From Clostridiales bacterium (GTDB taxonomy: Bacteria; Bacillota; Clostridia; Lachnospirales; WQUN01): 37,268 nt of DNA. Shown in pieces: positions 1 through 6,780 of the stretch. Under the pieces are notes generated by a model, which was given only the letters and a program-made list of their open reading frames with translations, was not told the origin of the DNA and searched no databases. The stretch covers positions 1 to 37,268 of the forward strand of contig JAISZB010000010.1 in the NCBI GenBank assembly GCA_031269465.1. The letters are read 5' to 3'. The position numbers and the translations under genes were made by a program. The stretch's first letter is position 1; each line of letters opens with the position of its first letter.

Positions 1-362
1 TTATGCTTCGAGCGGACGCGATTATTGAAGCGAGGCTTGCGATATCTTGTTTTCCTATTGCGCCTTGCACTCCTGAAAGCTCTTCTCGTCGAAAGCAAAT
101 CTACTATATCAGTCCTCAATTTCACCTCGGCGCAATGCAATTCTTCTTTCTCCGCAGCCGCGGAAATGCCAATAGTCTTGCTTCCCGCATCTACTCCCAG
201 ATTTATCGGCCGGGTATACTCCGCGCTATCGTACAGCAATTGGATTGCAGAAGGCTCAAGTTTTGCAACCTTAGCCATTCCATCCTTTAGCAAACGTCTT
301 ACTTTCCCATGACGCTTTGTAGGCATCAAGGGCTTTCCGGTTTTACTTAAAACATAAACCAT
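1..362 (-). CDS. iscB: IscB-family RNA-guided nuclease, N-terminal part (cut by window edge)
   Basis: The gene starts at ATG 362 on the minus strand, behind an AGGAGG site, and stays open to base 1, giving 120 visible residues. Seen: a PLMP motif at residues 11-14 followed by a basic GKVRRLLKDGMAKV stretch; a RuvC-I-like segment, LGVDAGSKTIGIS, with the candidate catalytic Asp at residue 58; and an arginine-rich bridge-helix-like segment at about 91-118 (STRRAFRSARRNRKTRYRKP). This order (PLMP, RuvC-I, bridge helix) is that of the IscB/IsrB family, the IS200/IS605-associated ancestors of Cas9 that cut DNA with an omega-RNA. The HNH, RuvC-II and RuvC-III parts lie outside the window, so IscB cannot be separated from HNH-lacking IsrB. 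The structured RNA immediately upstream supports the call. No TnpA transposase is visible. Confidence 0.88.
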   Translation of the reverse strand, partial: MVYVLSKTGKPLMPTKRHGKVRRLLKDGMAKVAKLEPSAIQLLYDSAEYTRPINLGVDAGSKTIGISAAAEKEELHCAEVKLRTDIVDLLSTRRAFRSARRNRKTRYRKPRFNNRVRSKH

Positions 363-645
363 ATATTTTCCTCCTATGCGCCGTTAACGCATAATCCCCT
401 ATTTCTAGGGTAAGTTGCCCTTCGCCAATGTTATTCCAAGGTTTTATATGCCTGCAGCACTGTCCCTTCCCCTAAGGACTGTTTAACCGCAGACCGTAGA
501 ATCCGGAGTTAGAGCAAACGCTCCGGAGTACCTATATATTCTTGGATAACGTAGTCAGTTAAGACTTAGGCTAGTCAATCAGGACTTGCTAATGCAAGCC
601 CCTAGCTTTAGCTATGGGGTGATTGACTTAGCGGCAGCCAACTTC
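363..645 (-). ncRNA. Omega-RNA (guide plus scaffold) upstream of iscB
   Basis: The roughly 265 bases before the iscB start on the minus strand fold strongly. An outer 8-bp helix (620-627 with 574-581) encloses two hairpins: CCCC/TAGC paired with GCTA/GGGG (599-619) and CTTGC/GCAAG (585-598). A further stem, CCGGAG/CTCCGG, lies at about 500-524. In OMEGA systems the scaffold sits directly 5' of iscB and the guide is the flanking DNA at the transposon end, so the guide here should be about 16 nt read on the minus strand from 645 to 630 (GAAGTTGGCTGCCGCT). The 5' end and guide length are inferred from the family; the 3' end probably reaches the iscB ribosome binding site. The structure is seen, the role is known from the family. 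Confidence 0.75.
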
Positions 646-860
646 TTGAAAACGGGTCGATTTACCTTTGCGTATTCGACAGCAGCGCCGAGTAGTTCAT
701 CGGCAGTCATATCCTCAAATAAGTTATCGCGCCGCCATTCGGTGTAGTTAAACGGTTCTTCGGATTTAACGGTAAATATGAAAATCTCCGCGCCAACTGT
801 ACCGAGTTGGTTCCGTAAGGCTTTCATACCCTCTGACATTATCAGGCTTCTATTTGTCAT
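612..860 (-). CDS. Small conserved protein paired with a PIN-domain gene; 3' end altered by insertion
   Basis: The 82-residue protein (MTNRSLIMSEGMKALRNQLG...) overlaps the end of the upstream PIN gene by 11 bases, as expected for a two-gene toxin-antitoxin-like unit. It contains a short region, FIFTVKSEEPFNYTEWRRDNLF, then an acidic helix-like tail. I recognise it only as the type of small partner found beside PIN toxins; no DNA-binding fold is obvious. Its last residues (KSITP) and its TAG stop are encoded by the omega-RNA/IS end, so the insertion replaced the natural C-terminus or lies just at it. With the toxin broken, it may be a relic. Confidence 0.6.
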   Translation of the reverse strand: MTNRSLIMSEGMKALRNQLGTVGAEIFIFTVKSEEPFNYTEWRRDNLFEDMTADELLGAAVEYAKVNRPVFKKLAAAKSITP

Positions 861-1285
861 CGTTTTGTCCCTCCCAAATTCTAATAAACTCTATCGGGTT
901 TATTGTGCTTACACGCTCTGATTTATATTTCAAAACCCGTTTGTCAGTTGTGATAAAATAACCGGCTTCGCCAATAATGGCGGTAGCGAGGTGTATAGCG
1001 TCTTTGTGCTTAATTCCGGCAGCCATAATTTCGTCGCGCAATGGGATGATTTTTGTAAGATGAGTTTCGTCTACATAGACCGAAGCGTTCTCGAAAAAAG
1101 CCGATATGTGTTCTGCTTTATCGGTGTCTTTATTTGCGTCATTCTCGAACAGTGAAAAGAACGAAACAATCTTGAATCCATAATTTTGCTTGCGTTTCAA
1201 GCTGTACACTCCGTTGCATCTGGTCGTCAAACGGACGGTTATAACAGCAATTATCGAGGTATACGCGCAGTCTTTTATTTTCCAT
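850..1285 (-). pseudogene. PIN-domain toxin/nuclease, frameshifted
   Basis: A start at ATG 1285 behind GAAAGGAG gives the typical PIN opening RVYLDNCCYNRPFDDQ, followed by LETQAKLWIQ, then runs into a stop near 1139. A second frame, open from 1230, continues with SLFENDAN and then GIKHKDAIHLATAI...YFITTDKRVLKY, the usual second half of the PIN family with its late acidic residue in HKDAIH. The two halves overlap around 1150-1190. The spacing looks shorter than in intact relatives, so the lesion is probably a small deletion or indel there. PIN proteins are metal-dependent RNases, often toxins; this copy should be inactive. Confidence 0.75.
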
Positions 1286-1366
1286 TCGTCTGGAACGCTC
1301 CTTTCACTTAGCTTAGGTTAAGCACATAGTTGCCAAACAAGCGGGCGCACAAAACCCAGTATAGCT

Positions 1367-1395
1367 ACTATAAAACAGTCTTTCGAAAGATGCAA
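1367..1395 (-). promoter_or_regulatory. Possible promoter of the PIN gene pair
   Basis: On the minus strand TTGCAT (1395-1390) and TATAGT (1372-1367) are separated by 17 bases, about 80 bases upstream of the PIN start. The -10 box is good and the -35 box is weak. The rest of 1290-1560 shows no gene on either strand. Confidence 0.35.
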
Positions 1396-1779
1396 GTATA
1401 ATTTTGAGGGTTCGAGCAAAGCTGCGGGTTAGCTGATTAAGTGCAGAAGCACAGATGATTATGGCAGTTATGAACAAATTGTAAACTTGCGACGTCCCTC
1501 CTCGACAAATCGTCCCCGTTGACTCTCTCTCTGATGGAAATTCGCTTAGCCATCTCAGTTTTGAGCGACAGGGTATGAGCGCATCACGACATTCCATCAA
1601 GGCATTGCCGCGACCCGGACTCAGGCAAGGAAAGTCCATTCGCCTGCTTGCGAAGGACGTCAACCTTCAGCATGGCAAGGGTGTTCTTAGAGGCGCGAAG
1701 CACCACAAGGAGCAGTTTGCCTGCCTTTCGACCGATGCCCCAGCTGCGCAGACACCCTTTGAGCCTGCGCCAATGGATG

Positions 1780-2045
1780 TTCCCGCTCCGATTCCTACGA
1801 CAGCGCCCCCAGCATATCCATCTCTCGATCAAGCGGCGGCGGAAGCCTTGCCTGAGAATATCCCGGCACGCGCTCCAGAGAAGCTTGGCTCCGGGGTTTT
1901 GGCGGGATCAGCGTCTAGAATAGCTTGATGGCGGCGTAAAGGCGGCCGCGTCCGATAAAGTCCATGATTCAGCCAAGACCGGAGGATGGCCGCATACAGC
2001 GCTCCGACTGAGTTCGTCATTGCCCTGCAGGCTGCTGCCTTCCTT
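1780..2045 (+). pseudogene. Decayed C-terminal remnant of a stalked, anchored surface protein
   Basis: The DNA is clearly homologous to the end of the gene at 34947-36017. A run translating as PSLDQAAAEALPENIPARAPEKLGS...SGVL is followed, after frame breaks, by GCGTCCGATAAAGTCC, CAAGACCGGAGGATGG and ACAGCGCTCCGA, which match the anchor region and membrane segment of the intact copy in the same order. Several indels and a stop destroy the frame, and nothing of the N-terminal domain is recognisable upstream. The matching terminator follows at 2109. Confidence 0.7.
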
Positions 2046-2108
2046 GCACATTTGCAGTGAGAGATGGGAAGTCAAAGGCTTGACGCACTTTTATGCAGCA
2101 TCTCTATT

Positions 2109-2144
2109 CAGCCTGTGAATGCCAGTTCGCAGGCTGTTTTTTTT
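2109..2144 (+). terminator. Rho-independent terminator, copy of the one at 36042
   Basis: CAGCCTGTGAA, a short loop, TTCGCAGGCTG, then eight T. It is nearly identical to the terminator at 36042-36073, so it was duplicated together with the decayed gene just before it. Confidence 0.85.
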
Positions 2145-2407
2145 ACATGGCGCATATCGCCAATAAACATCATTTATTTCCATTCATTTAAGCATTTAAA
2201 ATCAGGCTCCAAAATAGGAACTATAATCTGGCGCCTGACTGGATATAGGAATATTGAATCACAGCCCGCATTTTACTCTCGCCTTGCAACAATCTTTCTT
2301 TTCTTTGAAAGACACCTAAGAATTATCGCCATTCCAGCCTGCCTGCTATTTAAGTTGCACTTAGATGTTGATATTATCTTTTAATTGTGATAATTCAACA
2401 TGAGCCA

Positions 2408-2436
2408 TTGAAATATATCCAGCAAAAAGTTATAAT
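2408..2436 (+). promoter_or_regulatory. Near-perfect sigma-A promoter for the acyl carrier protein locus
   Basis: TTGAAA (2408-2413), 17-base spacer, TATAAT (2431-2436), in an AT-rich stretch. The predicted start near 2443 leaves a leader of about 310 bases before the carrier-protein gene. Bases 2145-2407 hold no recognisable gene. Confidence 0.75.
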
Positions 2437-2537
2437 TAAAATATGCTAAACAAAACAAAGACAGAGGCAAATATTCTTTTCCTGCAACTTAGTTTCTTTT
2501 GATACGCTGGAAACCTCAGGCGCGAGCCTTATAAAGT

Positions 2538-2558
2538 CATGTTTATACAGTAAACATG
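2538..2558 (+). promoter_or_regulatory. Perfect palindrome in the acyl carrier protein leader
   Basis: CATGTTTA, five-base loop TACAG, TAAACATG. It lies about 100 bases downstream of the promoter and could be an operator or an RNA hairpin in the long leader. No T-run follows, so it is not a simple terminator. Confidence 0.4.
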
Positions 2559-2752
2559 GGTCTTGCTATGAAGTATTCTACATCATTCATAATATCTTCA
2601 CAAACTGCCGCTATAGTGAAACGGCCTGCATGACTCAGCTCTTTAACTGCAATGCGCATCCTATATTCCACAGTTGCGGCTTATCTTCCAAAATGATGAA
2701 CACAAGATATAATCAAAGAAAATCACTTATTTCTGAAGGGATAAAACTTATA

Positions 2753-2998
2753 ATGACTAGAGACGACATCTTCCAAAAAGTAAACGGGGTATTCAGGGAT
2801 GTTTTCGACGACGAGTCAATAACAGTCAATGAGGCTACTACAGCCAGCGATATAGATGAATGGGACAGTCTGGAGCATATCAACCTTATTTTGGCTATAG
2901 AAAGCGAATTCAAAATGAAATTTTCACTTGGAGAAGTAATGCAGATGAAGAATGTCGGCGAAATGGTAGATATTATAAAAGACAGATCTGGCGTTTGA
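2753..2998 (+). CDS. Acyl carrier protein
   Basis: This 81-residue protein carries the carrier-protein signature EWDSLEHI, with Ser39 as the expected 4'-phosphopantetheine site, and the usual helical length (MTRDDIFQKVNGVF...MVDIIKDRSGV). I chose ATG 2753 rather than the upstream in-frame ATGs because the protein then begins at the first helix of the family and a GAAGGG site lies 12 bases before. It is probably the carrier for the FkbH-like protein at 6781, as FkbH-type enzymes act on a stand-alone carrier. It is transcribed from the promoter at 2408 through a long leader. It is less likely to be the fatty acid synthesis carrier, since no fab genes are near. Confidence 0.88.
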   Translation: MTRDDIFQKVNGVFRDVFDDESITVNEATTASDIDEWDSLEHINLILAIESEFKMKFSLGEVMQMKNVGEMVDIIKDRSGV

Positions 2999-3172
2999 CT
3001 TGAGCCTGAAATGCGCCGATATTTGAGTCCAGCGCAAGCTCAACCGGAAATGAATGATGTACTGACTCGCACAGGAAAATATCGATTCTTGATCTATTAT
3101 GCAATGCGAAAGCTTACAGTAAAGCTCCTAAAAATCAGCGCATGTTGCGCATCGGCATAAGCGGCCTGCTTT

Positions 3173-3280
3173 ATATACTGCTTTTCATATAAAATTACCT
3201 TTTTTGGAGCTTGATTATACAGGCTTTAATGGATAATCAAGCTCCAAAAAAGGAACATTTGATGAAAAGCGGTATAGATA
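3173..3280. repeat. Palindromic MITE-like repeat, copy 1
   Basis: The left arm runs TATACTGCTTTTCATA...CCTTTTTTGGAGCTTGATTAT and the right arm is its imperfect reverse complement (ATAATCAAGCTCCAAAAAAGG...TGATGAAAAGCGGTATA). The inverted repeats are about 45 bases with almost no centre. The core stem with flanking T/A runs could also serve as a bidirectional terminator after the carrier-protein gene. Confidence 0.8.
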
Positions 3281-3660
3281 TCCTTGAAATAACCTTGCAG
3301 CGCAACCTCAAAGACATCATGATGCTTAAGGAATTACGCCTGCTTAAGCTCTTCTCCTTCAAGCGGCTTGAAGCGTAGAAGCCCTCCTGTTCTTAGAAAG
3401 CTTATAAAGGCCTGATTCCTGAAACTATTTGCTTGCCCTAGCATGCAAGCAAGCGCCGGCTCCTCCAGAAACTTCATTTACTTGCGGAAAACCCGGCAAA
3501 ATACAAAAGCCAATGAGATTTTAAATCTCGCGAATGGGTATGATGAAAGACGTTTTTCAGCAGGCGGATTCTCATAGCAGCTTTGAGATGCATGGCTCTT
3601 CTAGTAAAAAGAGCCGCTCGCTTCCAGATCGTATGCTGGCATTAAGTCCGGCATGCTGAT

Positions 3661-3704
3661 TTTGAATATTGACTACCCGGATCTCCTGATAATCAATATT
3701 CAAA
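3661..3704. repeat. Second type of inverted repeat
   Basis: TTTGAATATTGA (3661-3672) is mirrored by TCAATATTCAAA (3693-3704), and CCGGCATG stands on both outer sides as a direct repeat. It is unrelated to the GGAGCTTGATTAT family. No gene was seen in 2999-4077 apart from these repeats. Confidence 0.55.
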
Positions 3705-3820
3705 GCCGGCATGGCGCGCATGGCGTAGATATCCTGATTGCAAGCGAAAGACCCTATTTTAGCACGGCTGCGCAGCGAGCGATAAATGCCGATACCGGCA
3801 TTTATACTGCTTTGCATTGA

Positions 3821-3953
3821 TATACTGCTTTTCATATAAAATCACCTTTTTTGGAGCTTGATTATACAGGTAGTGCGAAATGCCTATTCGTCATTTCGTA
3901 CCCTCAATGGATTATCAAGCTCCAAAAAAGTAGCATTTGATGAAAACCGGTAC
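3821..3953. repeat. Palindromic MITE-like repeat, copy 2
   Basis: Same arms as copy 1 (TATACTGCTTTTCATA... and ...TTTGATGAAAACCGGTA), but with an inner hairpin in the centre built from GTGCGAAATG and CATTTCGTAC. It lies directly upstream of the transglutaminase-like gene. Confidence 0.8.
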
Positions 3954-3969
3954 ATTTGACTGCAAGCGG

Positions 3970-4033
3970 TATAGCGCCTTGAAAGCGGACAGCCAAGCTC
4001 CAGAATAGGCTCATTTGACTGCAAATCGGCATA
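3970..4033. repeat. Half copy (right arm) of the MITE-like repeat
   Basis: CGCCTTGAAAGCGG...CAAGCTCC...CATTTGACTGCAAATCGGCATA matches the right arm of the degenerate copy at 8823-8957, which has the same CGCCTTGAAAGCGG and TTTGACTGCAAATC blocks. No left arm is present. Confidence 0.55.
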
Positions 4034-4077
4034 TGCCTAAAACCGCTTCATCATCCCGAAGAGGAAAGGTGTGTCCT

Positions 4078-5466
4078 ATGTTCAATCAGTTAGCGTCAAG
4101 AACAAAGAAAGCATTCTTCGCAACCGCGGCTATCGTTCCCATCGCCTCGCTTCTTGGCGGAAGCGTCGCATTCGCGTCCGACTACACCGCAGAGAACTTG
4201 TCTACAGGCCCGCTTATGCCGCTTGAAGTCAATGTCCTCGCGGGAGCGGGAACCGAAAACGCTTATAAGACGAAATCGCAGATAGTCCTTTACCCCGATT
4301 CCTATGAATTAACCGAAAGCATAGGGTACAAGATTAAGGAGACGTTCAGCGGAATAGACTTTCCCTCGCAGGGCGCTCTTTACGCCGCTGTCGCGGGAGC
4401 CGGGGAGGCAGCTGAAAAGCTCTATGGAAAGCTGGGCTTTAGCGGCGCAAAGGTTTATAAAACGCTCTTCGTCGATTTTGACGAAGCGCTTGAATCCTCT
4501 ACCGTTTCACTGATAGTGCAAGCCGTTGATTCAAACGGCAAGACCCGATACATACCATGCATCGTCTCCGGGGACAAACTCACGAGCGGCAGCTTCACTG
4601 CGGAAAGCGCCAGCCTGGAGGAGTTTATAGACCTTTATTTGGATCCCCTGGAAAATGACTATATAGAGACTATGGACGCCATAGCCCCTCCGCCTCCGGA
4701 GGAGCAAGAAGAATACATAATCGAAGAGGAGATTGAAGAAGAGGCTCCAGCTCCAAGCGATGATTCCACCGCGCCAACCTTTAGTCCGATTCTTAATAGA
4801 TACGCGCTCAGAGGCTCCGAGATAGATTATCTTTCGGGCGTATATGCTTCTGACAACAGCGGCGCCCCTGAGATCACATGCGATTCCAGCCAAGTGAAGC
4901 CGTCGGTTTCCGGCAGATATCCAATATGGTACACAGCGACGGATTCAAGCGGAAACGAAGCGAAACTCAAAGCTTACATAACAATATCCGCAGTCAACCC
5001 TTCGGGAGTGTTCGCGACGGCGGACGGGATATTGGATGCAATTATATCCGACAGCATGTCTAAGGAAACAAAATGCAGAAAGATATACGACTGGGTCAAA
5101 GCCAATATACGCTACGTAAACGGAGCGGACAAGACCGACTCAATAACCGGCGCCTACAACGCCTTCCGAAGGAGAAGCGGCGACTGCTACTCCTACTATG
5201 CGGCATCTGAAATTCTCCTCACGCGAGCGGGCATAGAAAATCTTCGCATAGACAGGGCAATCCCCCCGGGAAGCGTCCTGCATTTTTGGAATCTGGCCAA
5301 AGTAGGCGGCAACTGGTATCACTTCGATACCACCCCGTTTGTCGTGAAGGGATTCAGGGATACCTGCCTCTTCACTGAGGCGGACGCGCAGCGTCTGACC
5401 CAGCAGCGTGGAATGTACTGCTATGTATACACTAAGTCTCTGTATCCGGAGGTTGTATGGAATTAA
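4078..5466 (+). CDS. Secreted protein with Ig-like and transglutaminase-like domains
   Basis: The protein has 462 residues from ATG 4078, chosen because GAGGAAAGG lies just before it and a clean signal peptide then begins at the N-terminus (KKAFFATAAIVPIASLLGG...AFAS). After an N-terminal region come an acidic proline/glutamate hinge (about 199-224), an HYR/DUF5011-type Ig-like domain (about 225-307) and a transglutaminase-core domain. The core has an intact candidate triad: Cys370 (SGDCYSYY), His402 (LHFWN) and Asp417 (YHFDTTP). Such domains act as extracellular proteases or crosslinkers. Its end overlaps the next gene by 10 bases, so the two are translationally coupled. The substrate is unknown. 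Confidence 0.8.
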   Translation: MFNQLASRTKKAFFATAAIVPIASLLGGSVAFASDYTAENLSTGPLMPLEVNVLAGAGTENAYKTKSQIVLYPDSYELTESIGYKIKETFSGIDFPSQGALYAAVAGAGEAAEKLYGKLGFSGAKVYKTLFVDFDEALESSTVSLIVQAVDSNGKTRYIPCIVSGDKLTSGSFTAESASLEEFIDLYLDPLENDYIETMDAIAPPPPEEQEEYIIEEEIEEEAPAPSDDSTAPTFSPILNRYALRGSEIDYLSGVYASDNSGAPEITCDSSQVKPSVSGRYPIWYTATDSSGNEAKLKAYITISAVNPSGVFATADGILDAIISDSMSKETKCRKIYDWVKANIRYVNGADKTDSITGAYNAFRRRSGDCYSYYAASEILLTRAGIENLRIDRAIPPGSVLHFWNLAKVGGNWYHFDTTPFVVKGFRDTCLFTEADAQRLTQQRGMYCYVYTKSLYPEVVWN

Positions 5467-6527
5467 GCATAAGAAGCAAGATCATAAGATCAGTTTCTTT
5501 TGCCCTCATACTTGCAATCATCTTTCTCATCCTGCAGCAGCTCTTTGCGCCGAAGTATATGGACGGAGTATACGAGGGCAAGATGGTTAAAGAGTATTAC
5601 GATGAAACGCTTAATCATGACGTCATTTTCATAGGGGACTGCGAGGTCTATGAGAACTTCTCCCCAATCGCTTTATGGGAGGAGTACGGCATAGCCTCCT
5701 ACATAAGAGGCGGGCCTCAGCAGCTTATCTGGCAGTCCTATTACATACTGGAAGAAACGCTTGAGAAAGAGAAGCCCGCCATAGCGGTTTTCAACGTCTT
5801 GGCGATGCAATATCCAACCCCCCAGAAAGAGCCGTACAACCGGCTCAATCTGGAGGGGATGAACTGGTCCGCCCAAAAGCTGAATTCCATAGCGCAGTCC
5901 ATGACAGAAGGTGAAACCCTGCTTTCTTACGTTTTCCCGCTCCTGCGCTACCATGACAGATGGATGGAACTCAGCGCGGGAGACATCAAGCATTTCCTCA
6001 ACCAGGACGACGTCTCTTTCAACGGCTACCTCATGCGCTCAGACGTCAAGCCTGTAGGAATGATACCCGAAGGGAGAAAGCTTCCGGACTACCGCTTCGG
6101 CGAGAACAGCTACCGCTATCTGGACAAAATCCTAAGCCTCTGCAAATCTGAGGGAGTGGAGCTGATACTGATAAAAGCGCCATCCATCTACCCATACTGG
6201 CATCCGCAGTGGGAAGAGCAGATGGAGGAATACGCCAGGGCGAATGACGTGAAATACATAAACTTTTTGGAGCTTTCGGATGAAACAGGCATTGACCTCG
6301 CAACCGATACGTATGACGCCGGACTTCACCTGAATGTCTACGGAGCGGAGAAAGCCGCAAGGTATCTGGGAAAGATCTTGGTTCAGGAATACGGCTTGGC
6401 AAGCCGCAAGGAAGATCCTGAATACCTCGAGGCCTGGACGGAAAAATGCGAGGAATACTACAGCCATAAAGCGGTTCAGGAGCGGGAGTTTCAAGACGAC
6501 GGAAAGATAAAGACCATGCGGCGCTGA
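5457..6527 (+). CDS. Membrane-anchored SGNH/DltD-like protein with Cys at the nucleophile position
   Basis: The 356-residue protein starts 10 bases inside the previous gene behind GGAGG. One N-terminal membrane segment (about residues 10-28) puts the rest outside the cell, the topology of DltD. The first block reads FIGDCEVYENFSP, where SGNH enzymes normally have GDS; Cys62 takes the serine position. A late Asp-His block, DAGLHLNVYG (Asp287, His291), resembles SGNH block V. With an MBOAT protein and carrier protein in the same locus, it is a candidate partner in acyl transfer to a surface polymer. Its chemistry is unproven and Cys62 could make it a thioester carrier, a thiol hydrolase or inactive. 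Confidence 0.65.
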   Translation: MELSIRSKIIRSVSFALILAIIFLILQQLFAPKYMDGVYEGKMVKEYYDETLNHDVIFIGDCEVYENFSPIALWEEYGIASYIRGGPQQLIWQSYYILEETLEKEKPAIAVFNVLAMQYPTPQKEPYNRLNLEGMNWSAQKLNSIAQSMTEGETLLSYVFPLLRYHDRWMELSAGDIKHFLNQDDVSFNGYLMRSDVKPVGMIPEGRKLPDYRFGENSYRYLDKILSLCKSEGVELILIKAPSIYPYWHPQWEEQMEEYARANDVKYINFLELSDETGIDLATDTYDAGLHLNVYGAEKAARYLGKILVQEYGLASRKEDPEYLEAWTEKCEEYYSHKAVQEREFQDDGKIKTMRR

Positions 6528-6780
6528 GACGGCTGCGGAATTGCCCGGCCTTGTAGCGGCGCTCAGAAGTTTTAAAATTATGCTGACTTGTTCCTAGGCA
6601 GTTTCATATGCAATCAGTATAGCTGATGAAAGAGCCATTCTTGCTAGGGACGCCAATGTACATTCTAATGGCATGTTCCGCAGCCGGGCTTGTCCGCTTT
6701 TAGCCCGGTCGTGGAACATGCAAGGATTGGCGGATTGGCGTCAAGAAGATAAAATAGCGGCCATGGGGGTTTTGAAAAAT

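Noticed and set aside
3-312. Two plus-strand open frames of 95 codons at the left edge
   Set aside because: They are antisense to the iscB coding frame, which has the motifs and the ribosome binding site.
1313-1832. Minus-strand frames of 116 and 82 codons
   Set aside because: They overlap the decayed plus-strand surface-protein remnant or the upstream region of the PIN gene and show no family features.
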